Shown: in pieces, positions 35,118-48,200 of the stretch
Position numbering within the stretch: position 1 is the stretch's first letter
Layout: the number at the start of each line of letters is the position of its first letter
Assembly (NCBI GenBank): GCA_023105745.1
Contig: JALGQZ010000003.1
Coordinates: forward strand, 73,568,696-73,632,695
Direction of reading: 5' to 3'
From: Austropuccinia psidii
Lineage: Eukaryota > Basidiomycota > Pucciniomycetes > Pucciniales > Sphaerophragmiaceae
DNA length: 64,000 nt
Notes under the pieces: generated by a model
Databases searched by the model: none
The model's input: the letters and a program-made list of their open reading frames with translations, nothing else
Told to the model about the DNA's origin: nothing
Translations under genes and position numbers: made by a program

Positions 35118-35614
35118 ATTTTGAGATAATGAGATTTAGACAAAAAAAGCTTTTTCAGACAATTTTTAAGGGAGGTACTCACCTTCAGAGTCCTGAATGG
35201 TGCGTCCTGAAAAAAAAAACTTCTTATAATTTCTTGTTTTATTTGCTGTTTTTCTTGGAGAGCTTTCACCACTTTCTTCTACCAATATCTCAAGAGTTGT
35301 TTAATTGTCCTCTGTTTGGTTATCTTTATATAATAAAAGAGACAAATCAAGATAAGTGTTTTTATAAGAAGTGTTATATTTTTGAAGATATGCAATTTCC
35401 ATGCAAAAATTTCTTTTATACATTTTGCAATAAATGAAATGATTAAAAGAAATGATTAAAAGAAATAAAAATGTGTTTTCATTGTATTTTTTATTTTCTA
35501 TTATTTATTACATTTTTAATTTTTGTAAAATAAGATCAAAATTAAGATGATTCTTTTTAAAACTAAACTATAAAACAAATTTATCTTTGATTTATGAGTA
35601 ATTATTTCATCACT
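35118..35614. other. E1 leader, AT-rich
   Basis: It contains the splice-donor-like CTGAAG|GTGAGT on the minus strand near 35175, corresponding to the E2 donor, and decayed leader ORF traces. No intact gene. Confidence 0.5.
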
Positions 35615-36356
35615 TGTAACAACCACTCACCAGGGGTAAGGGTATCAATCAATACACCCACTCAAACACCTCAAATCAGCAAACCCAGTATCTGCATCAG
35701 CATTCAGCTTCAGAAATCTTCATTCTGAAACATGCATACAGTTTGATACATCAATACAGCCTGTCAATACCTGTACAGGTTGGATTCACCCAATACAGTT
35801 TCAATACACCATTATGGAACTGTATGATCACTCAAATACACCACACCTCTTGTACAGGACCTGTATTGGCCAGACTCACTTCAATAATTCAATCCTCTCA
35901 TGAAAATTCTTCCTCTGGATCAGGACTGGTGTTTCTCACATATACCAGGCCCACTTTCTCCCCCCTGGGGACTTTTCCCCAGTTAATTAATTTAGTTTAT
36001 TTATTATTTTATAATTATTCTTATCCTTATTTTGGGTATTATATTTATTTAATATTAAGTTAGTCTTTGCATTTCTCTCTTTGCCTGTACAGTATGAGTT
36101 GGGTGGCCATATCCTTATTAACCCTTCTCTTTCCATTCTGACAGGTTGAAACAGTGGACTTGGACTTGTTTGTGGTTGACTCTTCTATTGCTTATTCTTA
36201 TTTCTTTGTTGCTGATTTTCTCATATCTTTTATTATAGTAATTCATTCCTTACACTCTTAAGTGTATCCCATCTTTCCATATCCTTGAGCCCTCCATAAG
36301 TGATTCCTGGTTTACTGAGTGCCAGGCCCTCTTCCCTTCGAAGAGCCCCTGTGACA
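35615..36356. repeat. LTR-E copy 3 (reverse orientation, short form)
   Basis: 742 bp, TGTAAC...GAGCCCCTGTGACA, the reverse of copies 1 and 2. Flanks TCACT (35610-35614) and TCACC (36357-36361) form a TSD with one change. It includes the CTGGGGA/TCCCCAG hairpin at 35965-35982. The length suggests an internal deletion or a distinct subfamily. Confidence 0.75.
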
Positions 36357-36576
36357 TCACCAGAGTCACTCAAAGGAAGTTCTTGCAAGTCTAAGGATGT
36401 GAAAAACCACATTTAAGACAATATGATTTCTTTCCAAATGGCTCAATAGCTATTCAAATCAATAAATTTAGAGTTATTATATAATTTCATGTTTAGAATT
36501 ATAACTTATTATTTGATAAGCATAATTTGAACGTTTTTAAAGGTCTTTTTAGTAAATATCTCTTCCATGCCCCAAA
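36357..36576 (-). other. E1 leader and decayed primer-binding site
   Basis: The remaining leader sequence is shared with E2 (24588-24800). The PBS has decayed to CATGCCCCAAA beside the LTR-C4 start at 36577. Confidence 0.55.
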
Positions 36577-38275
36577 TGTAAGGTTTTACAATAAAAAAAC
36601 CAGTAAAAATTACTAATATTTTACTCATTTTACTCTGAATCTCCCAAATTAATGGATAATAAGATTAAAGATGATTATAATAATAAAGATATATTATAAT
36701 TAAGGTGTAAAATTGATTATGTTATTAAGAAACAGTACTATAATAAATTAAAATATTTATGGAAATTTATTAATCTTACCAAAAATTATTAAATGTGTAT
36801 AATATTGATATTTAATAATAAATAGCAATCAATAACAACAATATTACTGATATTAAGGCTATATTATTATAAATACTACTTCTATTAATATTAGAATTAT
36901 TAAGAGCAATGATAAAGAAAAGAATATTATAATAAGAGAAAATAACGTACTTTTAAGACTTAATATAATAATTTTAAATGTTATTAGGCCTGAGAAGTTA
37001 AATAAATTTTACTTAAATTTTGTCTACCATGAAAAATAGAGAGAATTACAACTTTTGCCATTTTTATATGGTATTAGAGATTTTAAGATGAATTAACAAA
37101 TGAGCATAAAATAGTTATTAATAGAAGATAAAGCTTTGGTATTTAATGAGATAATATCTTAATATTAAAGAATAAAGAAATTTACCTTTTTTTTATTGTT
37201 TTCCTTGTATTTGTTGCCTCTGAGGGAAAAACAGAGGAGGAAGAGGTCCTTTTATAGTAAAGCTCCATCTTTCTAGTGACCCAAATCCTTGTATTAGATG
37301 TTTCCTGATAGTATCCACTGTAGTTGATCAGTATTTTAAGGCTAGGTAATGACTAAATCATTTTTAAATATTTTTATCTCATTATTTCTCCATTTTTCAA
37401 AGTTATTACTGTAACTCTAATTTGATGACATGATAAGCTTGAAAAATGGCTCCTTTTTGTGGATTATAATAGTTTTAATGACAAAATACTGATATTTACC
37501 AGTTTTGTCTCTTATTTAACTGTTAAGATAAAGTAAGATTAGGTTTAATGATCATAAATGATTATTTTTAATCCCAAACTTTGATTCTTAATATCTTTCA
37601 ATTTATTCAAGATAAATCAATTAAGAGATTCAATTAATATATCTTGGAATGGCTCTACGTTTCTTACAAGAGTATTCAATTATATAATCAAAACTCTATT
37701 TTTGATGATTATTCTTCTAAATCTACTTTTTGGTTGGAACTTACCAATTTAGACTTTGAACCATGATTTAATGGAGTTGTACCTTGAATATCATGATAAG
37801 AAATCATATCATTATTCACTTATAAGCCAGTAAAATCTGGATACATACTCTTTTAAGTTTGGAAAACTTCTAAATTAAAGTGGTAAACAGCTATTGCTCT
37901 TTTTTCCAATATTCCCTTATAAGTTTTAACCTTGTTTGTAACTTGTAAAATGAGTTTTATATTTTTACACTTAAGGTTATTTTGTGGTAGCTTCATTTTG
38001 AATCAACTCTTCATCATGTGTAATTCAAAGGATATGAGCTAAAAACTATTATTATATGCACTGATCAAAAAACTGCATATATCGAGGTTATCTCAGTAAG
38101 TATTGATTTTAAAATATGGCATAAAGATTTAATATATGTATTTTTTGATGGGGAATCCAATTTTATAGCTCATTCCACATGTTTATTCTTTTTTCTGAGA
38201 TAATCAAGAATTAATGCCTGTTTATGGCATTTTCTCTTATTTTAAGATCATAATCTTAATTCTTAAAATTAAAAT

Positions 38276-38835
38276 TGTTGAAAGTTAATATCCATGCGCA
38301 TACTTTAATCAAATTTATGCGCATGTGCTCTTAAACCAACCGTGTGAACGTGCTCTCAAACGAAGGACAGCAGTTAATCATGACGTCATGATTCACTGAC
38401 CAAAATGCCCCGCTGTTGGCTATTTAAGAAAGCCCCTCTTCATTGTTCCTTTGTCTCTTTTTCTTCCAAGAACTCCTTTCTTTTTGAAGCTACTGTAGAT
38501 AAACTTCTTTGTCAAATCACTGTAGCCGACTCTTCTCTTATTTTCTATTTTATTATCTTTGTTCTCCCCGGTGTAAGCCACCATAAAATTGCTCTATTAC
38601 TTAGAGAAGTGCTGCCAGGTAATACTGTTTTCACTCAAGCACAATAGTATTACCAAACTCATTAAACACTCATTTTGTAGATCAAAACCCAGATATTTCT
38701 TACTCAACCATTCACACAGTAAAATTGTAGATTGTAGTGTTGTCCACCTTTAGGTAGATCCCTATTTGTCTCTGTTAAAACATAGCGTATGATTATTGAA
38801 ATAAAAAAACCCACCTTTAGTTTGGTTTCTTTACA
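38276..38835 (+). repeat. Element F 5' LTR
   Basis: TGTTGAAAG...CTTTACA. It holds two ATGCGCAT palindromes (within 38293-38301 and 38317-38325), an 18-bp palindrome at 38376-38393, and TATA-like CTATTTAAG at about 38419. The 80-aa ORF 38405-38647 recurs in the 3' LTR but lies in LTR transcript sequence and is not supported as a gene. Confidence 0.9.
38376..38393. promoter_or_regulatory. 18-bp palindrome with CRE core in LTR-F
   Basis: AATCATGACGTCATGATT is a perfect palindrome containing TGACGTCA, the CREB/ATF-type bZIP site, about 25 bp before a TATA-like box. It is kept unchanged in the other LTR (52847-52864). Binding is inference. Confidence 0.6.
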
Positions 38836-38900
38836 GATTTACAGTCTCGAAGCTCTATTGAACCACCAATACAGTGGACTACACCTCCTGAAATTCAAAA

Positions 38901-41728
38901 ATGTCGGACAAAGATCTCAAGGACAATAGCAACATTCCCATATTAAACGGGACAAACTATAGTGAATGGTACAGACGCACCCGAATTTACCCGCAGTCAA
39001 AAGACCTGCTGGACGTCTGTTTAAATAGTATTCCACCAGAAGCCACACCTGCCGTCGTCAACAAATGGAAAAAAGCAAGCTGCGATGCTGTCAGCTTTAT
39101 CTCTAGTAAGATAGATCCCTCCGTATTCATAGAGGTTGTTGACGATGAGACCATGGAAGATGCTCATCTTCTCTGGGAAAAAATAAATGAGCAGTATGCC
39201 TCAAAAACTGCAATAAATCGTGGGCGTGTGGTCATGAACTGGGTGTCTATTGCTTACAAAGGAAATCTGGATGAATTTATTAAAAAATGCCAACAATCAC
39301 TTGTTGATATTGCCTCAGTAAACATGAAAATTCCACCTGACGTACTATCATGCATGATTCTTGGGAAACTGTGTGATCATACAAGCATGTATCATCTAGC
39401 TGACACTTTAGCCATGAGTACAGAAGCAACCGAAAACCCTTCAAACACTCTGAACCGGCTACAAAATTACGCCAGGCATCTTGAATCAAAACAAAAAGCA
39501 CACAAGGAGGAACAGCAGAGCACAGCACTAATTTCTAGCAGCACAAATCATCCTAGCCGGTTAGTGTACTACTGTGCTAATGGAGTACACAACCCACTTA
39601 ACACCACTCACAAACCCAATTGATTCTATGTTGAATTTCCACACTTGCAACTGAAAAAGAAAAATGAATAGGATGAGCAATCAAACTCCTCTCCATCAAC
39701 TCATCTCTCAGCTTCTCATGCACTTATGACTTGTTCTCCAAAACCATTATGCGAAATCATCATAGACAGTGCTGCAACACACCATATGTTCAACAATAAA
39801 TCTTTTTTTGGCAGCCTAGAACAATGCAATCCTTTTACCATATTGACTGGTGACCCTGCAAGTAACCTGCGCGCTGAAGGGAGAGGATCTGTCAATTTTC
39901 ATGTAAATGGAAAATTGTTATTGCTGGAAAACTGTCTTTATGTTCCCCGTATCTCTCACAATCTTATCAGCATGATTCAATTGCTCAAAGATTCAATCAT
40001 CATTGAAAGGCTACCAAAAGATAGATTCAAGATTATAATAAGCCATGATACGACAATAACAGGCCAAGTGGTTAATGGCTTAATGTCAATTGCTCACACC
40101 AAACCCAAAGCATTGATATCCACTGGTGATATTTGGCATCACAGACTCGGGCATCCATCCAATCAAGCAATCAAGATGCTTGGCTTACCACCCTTCTCCA
40201 GCACGTGTGAAACATGCATGATGGGTAAATCAACCCTTTTACCTTTTTCCAGTAATTTTGAAAAAGTCAGTCAACCTCTTGAATGCATACATATAGATCT
40301 AGTTGGACCTATCACACCACAATCAAACAGTGGATATTGTTATTTTCTGACGATAGTCAACCAGTTCACTGATTTTAAATTCGTTAAGTTTTTAAGAACA
40401 AAAGACGATGCATGTAAAGAATTCTTGGAATGGAAAATTTACGCCAAAAATTTCCATTCTCTCAAAATTAAAAAATTTTCAGTGTTGGCTGCATCCTGTG
40501 GTTTTACTCACATATTTTCACTGACCTCAACCCCTGAACACAATGGTTTTTCTGAACGTGCGAATCGTGCTATACTCGACAAGGCAAGGTGCTTGTTGCT
40601 GACTTCAAGCTTGCCCAGATCATATTGGGCTGAAGCGGTGAATACTGCCTTGTTCTTATCAAACTTGATGCCTACACCATCTAGAGACAATCTCTCACCT
40701 TTTTGGGCTTGGTCCTCAAAGCCTAGTTGAATTAAAAGGCTGAAAACCTTTGGCTGCAAGGCATTCATTCTGGTGCACAAAAATAAGCAAGAATGGAAAT
40801 TATCCCCAACTAGTGAAGAAGGCATCTCACTGGGCTTTGTCAATGATAACTCAGCCTACAAAACTCTTCGAATAAGAGATAAGGCAGTGATAATCACAAG
40901 GCATGCATTATTTGTTGAAGACAGTTTTCCCTCTCTTACTGCAAAACTTGACATCCATGATTGTTCCAGATGGGTAGAAATTGATCAAGAAGATAATGAA
41001 GCATTCTTTGATTGCGAAGACATCGAACCTGAACACATTGATGATATGAGTGATGCTTGTCATTCAGATACCTCACCCTCTATTGAACAGGCGCCCCAAA
41101 TCTATGAAAATCCAGATGACCATCATCCCGAGAACCCTAGCAGGATTAAATTCATTGGTCCTCGACATCCTACGTTGATACAAGGAGACATAGATTCCAA
41201 AAACATATTGCCTTACTCGAGACAACCCAAGGCTTTTGTGGTATCTAGCACAGCCGACCCAATCACCTATTCAAAGGCTGTCTCCGGAAGTGAATCTTCT
41301 TTTTGGTTGGACGCAATTCAACAAGAATTGAATGCCATGCAAAAGCTGGAGGTCTGGGATGTAATCCCTCTGGAGAAGGACTTCAAGCTAGTTGGGACCA
41401 CATGGGTTTTTAGGCAAAAGCGCAATGACTTAAATGAAGTCACTGAGTACAAAGCAAGGTTATGCGCCCAAGGTTTCTCACAAACTTTTGGGCAAGACTA
41501 CTTGAAGACCTTCGCACCTACTGGTCGTCTTCATTCTCTGCAAGCTTTGATTGCATTCTCAGCAGCTCATAAATTGGACTTCCAACAGCTAGACATTTGT
41601 AGTGCCTTCCTGAATGCACCGTTGGATGAGAAAGTCTATTTATCCATCCCTCAAGGGCTTCCAATATGCAAAAAAAACCACTGCCTAAAACTTAAAAAGG
41701 CTATATATGGTCTCAAGCAGGCTCCTCT
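38901..41728 (+). pseudogene. Element F gag-pol, 5' part (Gag, protease, integrase, RT start)
   Basis: One reading frame broken by TGA at 39621-39623, TAG at 39669-39671 and TGA at 40728-40730. Gag is 240 aa (GTNYSEWYRR; the zinc-finger start YYCANGVHNP is cut by the first stop). Protease: IIDSAATHHM, with the active site DSA. Pre-integrase: WHHRLGHPS...CETCMMGK. Integrase: HIDLVGP (first Asp) and EHNGFSERANR (Glu), but the segment that should hold the second Asp (D-G-G-E-F type) is deleted between KIKKF and AASCGF. RT begins with WVFRQKRN, EYKARLCAQGF and DICSAFLNA (motif A) and ends at YGLKQAP, where D is inserted. Inactive. Confidence 0.88.
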
Positions 41729-43649
41729 TGTAAGATGTGACTATGAAACTGATGATAATATTACTATTAATCAACAGTACTATGTCTGTTCTTATGAAAT
41801 ATAATAATAAAATATTATTATAACCACAATTAAATAATTAAAAAATTATTTCTTTCACGTGTTAAGCACTACTAGTGATTTTAACAGTGAGCAAGTAATT
41901 GTCTACAAGAATCAATTACAAGAAGAATTTAATAATAAAAACTTCTTTATTAAAATAATAAAATTATTTTAATATATAATTATCTTTTGCAAGAATAATT
42001 ATAAAGATAATTCTTGAAGAAAACTATTACTAGAGAAAAACTTTAAGAATTAAAGATAAATGACTCACTAATACTCCAAAGAACTTATTGATAATAAAAG
42101 TAGAGAAATTTGACGTGGAATTGTGGATTTAAGGGATCAAAATGATTTATAACAGTATTACAACAATATATAGTTGGATTCTATGATTTCACGTCTTTCT
42201 GATTGATTCTGAAAGAATTAAAACACTTAAGAATAGTTGAACTAATACTTACTTGTTGGTAATAAAGATTTAATAAATTGATAAGATGATGATACGGAAA
42301 AAACAGCAGGAAGAGGCTTCTTTTAAGTCAACAACAGCTCACAGAGGCGTGCCATGGAGCAAACTGAAAAACCAGTGAGTGAGAAAACAATAAACCTTTT
42401 TGGATTATTGATTGCATCATCTGTTGTCATGTAAGATTATCATAATTACTTAATTGATGCTTTTACGTGACTACCAACCCCAATATGGTTAAGAATAAAA
42501 GGAGTAACACTTGTAAATCTTCTTTTATTCTAAAATAATCATTGATTTCTCAAAGTTATCAATGTTATTGCCAATTTCATCACAGGTTGTAATTACTGTG
42601 AATTTTTGAAGATTCAGTGTTTCACGTAGAATATCCAAAAATGGACTGTAAGTAAAACTTTTAATTTTACTAGTAAAACTGTAATTCTTTTTGGTTGTAC
42701 CATAGATAATACAGTTCTCCTTTAGTCCTGAAAGTTTCAGAAAGATTCATTAAGAATTGTATTTTTAATGAATTTTTGAAGGTTTTACCTCATTTCTACG
42801 TAGAATTGCAAATAGCAGTGTTTTGCTGGTTGCTATGAGGTAAATCAATGAATATGGGTCCCAAAAGGGTTTTAATTACTCTTTTGGGGTTTATCCATGG
42901 AAAGTCATTAGTAATTGACATGGTTACAGGAGTGTAAGTAGCTCATTACCTCCTTGGCACGTCAAAATAGCAGGTTATTTGCTATTTTCTGATGTTTTAC
43001 AGTAGTTGTAACTTGGTAACCAAGTTCCCAAAGAGTTTTAGTTTACCAATTGGGCCAAGATGAGCCATGGATCCATGCTCTGGAGCTATCCACGCCTCTG
43101 AGGCCTCAGAAGTTGGGTACCCTGGCTCTCTTTGATGTCTTTTGTCCCCCTTGCCTATTTTTTACGTCAAAATAGTAATTTAAGCTTAAAGTGAGATATC
43201 CACTATGGGTGTACCAAAAGTCCATGTAAGAATACCATGATATTAAGTGCTCAAAACATGCATAACACTATTCTTAGTGTATATGTAACATGGGATTTCT
43301 CACTTTCCCATTATTTTGGCTAAAAATCAAGAAAAACAAAAATTTTCACGGATCTTTTATGTGGTATTAATGATGTGGTATTGAAGTATTTTCCATTTTA
43401 CCACCTCAAATACTTAAATTGAGCTTATTCACTCTATGGAGCTACCCTAGGTGAATTTTTGTGTAGAATCCAAATCTGGTCTTAAATCCATGGATTTACT
43501 TACTCAATAAAAAGTTATTCATCTTTTCTGAAATTGAAAATGATGAATTTTGGATATATGCATGACTTATGAGTTTTGCATAATTCAAAATTTCTTTTTA
43601 AGATAATTGTGGCCTATTTGGGTATGTAAAATATACCTCAAGGCTCACA
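41729..43649 (-). repeat. Element D 3' LTR
   Basis: 1921 bp, TGTAAGATGTGAC...GGCTCACA (plus-strand reading), full length. Confidence 0.93.
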
Positions 43650-43661
43650 TTCCCTCCCACC
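43650..43661 (-). promoter_or_regulatory. Element D polypurine tract
   Basis: GGTGGGAGGGAA on the minus strand next to the 3' LTR. Confidence 0.8.
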
Positions 43662-43826
43662 AAAAAATAAAATTGTACTACAATTTTATTAGTGATAAAA
43701 AGAATAAGGCCCCAAAAGGGGGTTAATGTCCACTGTCCAACCTCTTCACATTACTCAGATCAAGTAATTTAAAGCACATTTATAGACATATTCAGGCTTG
43801 TGGCCTTCTTTCATGTCTAAATCTTC

Positions 43827-45182
43827 TTAAGAGTTTATCTGAGTCAGGTATTTCTGATTCTGCCATCCATTCATCTTCATGTACTGGGTTTCTATATCTG
43901 ACAAGATATTCTCTTTGATTTTTACCCCTAATTCTCCTTTCTTTGATGACTTTCTTAATCTTTCATTCTGTTCCACAGGTGGTACAGTTAAAGGAGTTGG
44001 GTTTCTTAAAGGAAACAATTCTTTATCAGCTGGTTGATAAGGTTTTATCAAGCTGACTGGAAATGTGGGGTGTTTATTTTCCAATTCACCACTCAATTCC
44101 ACTTGAACTGCATTGGTTCCATGTAAGGCAACAATAACAAAAGGTCCTACATAAGAATCTTTAAGTTTCTTTGGGCCTTTGATATTATTAAAATTCAAGG
44201 TTGAAACTAGAACTAAGTCCCCTACTTTGAAGTCTGGTACTTTATGACTCTTGTCCCACTTCTGTTTTGCATAATCAAAAGCATCATCCATACTTTGTTT
44301 TGCATGGTGTTTTACTTTATCAAGCATTAATTTGAAGCTGGAAGCTGTAGGATGAATGTCAATCAAGTCTTTCCTCAGTGTGTCTGCTGGGAGTCTTGGA
44401 TTCCATCCTTTTTCTAACATAGCAGGAGTTTGTCCTGTGGAAGAATGGACTGATGTCTTGTATGCCAATTCTAATGCAGGTATCAGAGTGCACCAGTCAT
44501 GGGTAAAGCCATCTGAGTCTTTAAATTCTAATCCATAAGCACAAAATCTCCTGATCATGTCTTCTAAAGTTTGAATCATCCTCTCTGCTAGCCCATCTGT
44601 TTGAGGGTGATATGCTGTAGAGAATGATAACTTAGTCCCAAACAATCTATGAAGATTGGTCCAAAGTGCAGATGTGAACTTGGGGTCTCTGTCACTTATG
44701 ATATTCTTAAATAACCCTGTATGAGAAATAACTCTACTCCATAAAAGAAGAGCTGTATCCATAGCAGTGTCATCTTTATGACATGGTAAGAATATGGGAG
44801 TTTTGCTATATCTGTCTACAATGACTAAACAAGAATTATAACTTTTGTCACCACTTGGAGGAAGTGCTGTGACCCAATCCATGTGAACAACTTCCCAAGG
44901 GGATTTTGGTTCTTGAATATGGATCATTAATCCAAATTTCTTGCCTGTACTCCTGTTTGCTTTTTGGCATCTATCACAGGTATGGCAATATTCAATGGTT
45001 TCTTTTCTCCAAGATGGCCACCATGCACAGTTCTTCACCTTTTCAAGTGTTCTGTCTTCTGATAGGTGTCCAGAGTAAATGCTATCATGGCATTCATGAA
45101 GAATGGTATTGATGAGCAATCTACTACACAATGTCATCACACAAGAATGTTTTGTTCTATGGTAAATAATCCCATCAAACAA
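43827..45182 (-). CDS. Element D integrase part of pol (after a nonsense codon)
   Basis: 451 codons in the same frame as the upstream gag-pol ORF, separated from it by one stop. His32/His39 and Cys69/Cys72 form the N-terminal zinc site. The catalytic triad is Asp102, Asp164 and Glu200 (35 residues between the last two). The GPY/F-like region ([13 protein letters not shown]...SLIKPYQ) follows. A 7-nt deletion near 43966, compared with 31640-31690, shifts the frame, so the last 45 or so residues (RLRKSSKK...) are not the chromodomain seen in the rearranged copy. The Met used as start is internal; in an intact element this is made as part of Gag-Pol. Confidence 0.85.
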   Translation of the reverse strand: MFDGIIYHRTKHSCVMTLCSRLLINTILHECHDSIYSGHLSEDRTLEKVKNCAWWPSWRKETIEYCHTCDRCQKANRSTGKKFGLMIHIQEPKSPWEVVHMDWVTALPPSGDKSYNSCLVIVDRYSKTPIFLPCHKDDTAMDTALLLWSRVISHTGLFKNIISDRDPKFTSALWTNLHRLFGTKLSFSTAYHPQTDGLAERMIQTLEDMIRRFCAYGLEFKDSDGFTHDWCTLIPALELAYKTSVHSSTGQTPAMLEKGWNPRLPADTLRKDLIDIHPTASSFKLMLDKVKHHAKQSMDDAFDYAKQKWDKSHKVPDFKVGDLVLVSTLNFNNIKGPKKLKDSYVGPFVIVALHGTNAVQVELSGELENKHPTFPVSLIKPYQPADKELFPLRNPTPLTVPPVEQNERLRKSSKKGELGVKIKENILSDIETQYMKMNGWQNQKYLTQINS

Positions 45183-45212
45183 GTGAAATCTTCCTTCAGA
45201 ATAGGAATTTTT

Positions 45213-48200
45213 CTAAACTTCATCTAGTGTATTAACCAAAGATGTGTCTTTGCAGTCTTTATCCAATAAAGAAGTCAAGATATGGCAATTCTTGTCTTGT
45301 TTATAAGACTCTCTGACCTCTTCAAAGAATTCAGTCCCAATATCAGTTATGTTAATCCCTTCAATTGGAATCTGTGGTTCAGCTTCCAAAGGTACATAAG
45401 CTGGGTTATCAGGAGTGTTGGCTAAAGCCCATCTACTAAGTCCATCAGCATTTTTGTGAATGTTTCCTGCTTTATGAACTATAGTCATGTTTCCTCTATA
45501 TTCTTGAATGGCTATTTGCCATCTCAACATATGTCTGTTGGGAGTTTTCATGTTAAGAAGTGATTTCACGGCATTACAGTCAGTTACCACTTCAAAAACA
45601 CTGCCATCAAGGTAATAGTGTAATTTCTCAAGTGCCCATACCAAACATAAGCACTCCATTTGGCTTGCACCATATCTGGCTTCTGTTGGTTTGATTTGTC
45701 TTGAGATATAACAAACTGGTCCTTCTGTAGGTTTGTCATCAATAATTTGGACTTGGTGTAGGGCTGCCCCTAATCCATCCCCACATGCATCAATGTACGA
45801 TTTAAAAGGAATATTCCAGTCAGGCATGAGGAGTAAAGGTGCTTCTGTAAGGGCTTTCTTTATCTTCTCATAAGCTTTAATTCTTTCCTGTGTCATTTCA
45901 AATACAGTCTGTTGATCACAGATTCTATAAAGTGACTTGGCTAGAATTGCAAAATCTTTCAAGTGTTGCCTATAGTAACTAGCAAATCCAAGAAAAGACA
46001 TCATTTCTTTTTTATTCTGGGGTATTGGCTTAAGTAACACTGCTGCTACTTTATTCTTGTCAATACCCAAGCTCAAACCAGAAACAACATGTCCTAATGC
46101 TTTGAGTTCTTCAAAACCAAAATTGCATTTCTTAAGTGAAATTTTCATGTTCACTTCTGCAACTTTATGAAGTACTCTTGCAAGTCTTTCAAGGTGCAAA
46201 GACCATGAGTCAGAACATATAATAATATCATCAATATAAATGATAAGCCATCCTTCAGACAATTCTGTGGGGAAGATGGTATTCATCATTCTTTGATAAT
46301 GAGATGGAGCATTTTTAATGCCAAATGGCATTCTAAGATACTCATAAATACCACAGTGAGTGATAATTCTAAGTAATTTCCTAGCTTTAGGCGTCAAAAC
46401 ATTTTGATGGAAGCCTTTTAATGCATGCATTGATGTTATATACTTGGCTTTAGACAATTGAGTCAAGGTTTCTTGGATCCTAGGGATTGGATACCTATCT
46501 GGAACTGTGTAGGTATTCAAAGCTCTAAAATCTCCAACCATTCTTGACTTATCATTATGCCATGCAATAATAACAGGTGTTGTCACTTCAACTTCCTCAT
46601 TATGGCCTACTTTCCTTAGCACACCAAGTTGGATCAACTCTTGGATATGTTTTTCCAAGGCCTCTCTAGCTCTGGGACTGGCTGGATAAGCTGGTCTTCT
46701 AAGTACTGGAGGATATGGTCTATCAATATTAAGAGTAATATCAATTTCATGTCCCCTTATAGCGCCTAATGGTTCATTATCAGATGCAAATGCATTATTG
46801 TATGTATATAATACATCAATAAGTTCATTCCTCATCTTTGGTGACAATGATGGATTAATTTGTGCTTCAACAAGTTGTTTAGACACAAATTCATCTTTGT
46901 AAGTATCTTTGACAGAAGATACTACAGATATCTGTTTTGGCATATTGGAGAAAGCAAATTTTTGCCTTTTGTTATCTCCAATTGTGAAATATCTGTCTTT
47001 ATGGTTATTTATATCAATACCATAAATATTCAAGTAATCATTTCCAAGAATGATATGCTGAGATGTACAATTATCCATTACTACAATCTCAGTTTTCATT
47101 CTTACACTTCCTGCTGGATGTGGGAATACAATATTAGTATCCAATATGCCCAAGGGGTACATATTGTTACTGGCACTACTGAACTGTACACCTTCTATTG
47201 GTAATAGATGGTTTTTCCATTCAGGAAGTATAATTTGGAGATAATCCTTGCCAATACAAGTGCAAAATGCCCCTGTATCCAGATTTACTTTGGCTTCAAT
47301 ATCACCCATTAGAACTGATGTGATACAGGATGCTCCAGCAGTGTAACCCTTTCCTCTAGCAGGTTTTGTTTTACACATTCTGGCATCTTGGATATTGATC
47401 AGGTTGTAGCAATCCTCACTGTACTGTGGCAAGTGGGTATGGACTTCTGTGACCTCAAAGAAGGCTGAAATGTTTTCAATGGGATAGTCCTCTATTGGTG
47501 TATCTTCAGAGACTGCAGAATCTTGATCAGACTCTTCTGTCTCTTCAGTACACTGAATGTCTTCAATGATTTGAACTTCATTGATCTTTGTCTTCTTAGG
47601 GCAAGTGTTGGCTAAATGTGAAGTACTTCCACATTTATGACACTTCAAGACAGGTCTTTCTGGTCTTCTTTCCTCTCTAGGAATCTTTGAGACTATTTTG
47701 GACTCTATTGGGTTTCTAACCCAAGTTTTACCAATTCTTGTTCTGGTAATGATATCTTCCATAGCATTAATGTAGTCTTCTGTTGAACAGGGTTCCACAC
47801 ATCTGCTTTTGATAGCATGTTCCAGTTCTCCTCCACATTTTCTTAATATTTTCATATTAATCATAGTGTCAGACATATCTGGGTGTAAAGCAGATAATCT
47901 GTCTTTTTGTTTGAAGAACCAAGTAAGTGGTTTGTCTTTTTCTGAGTTAAAAATGGCACTTTCAAAAGCATTCTCCATTTTAAACCTCCAAGAATTATTG
48001 GCCCATTTGGTAATCACTTCAGATTTCCACCAAGACCAGTCATGTCTTCCATGATCCATTCTCATTTTGTAATACCATTTCTTTGCAGTCTTGGTAAACA
48101 AACAATGTAATTTTCCTACTATGATTTCATCAGGTATATTAAAGTCCTCTTGCAACATATCAATAGTCCTGATGAATTCAATATGGTTGTATTCTCCTTC

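Noticed and set aside
38405..38647. 80-aa ORF in both LTRs of element F
   Set aside because: Conserved only because the LTRs are copies of each other. It starts at the transcription-start region and has no domain.
46860..47204. Plus-strand ORFs (such as 114 aa) inside D
   Set aside because: Antisense shadows of the intact minus-strand gag-pol frame.
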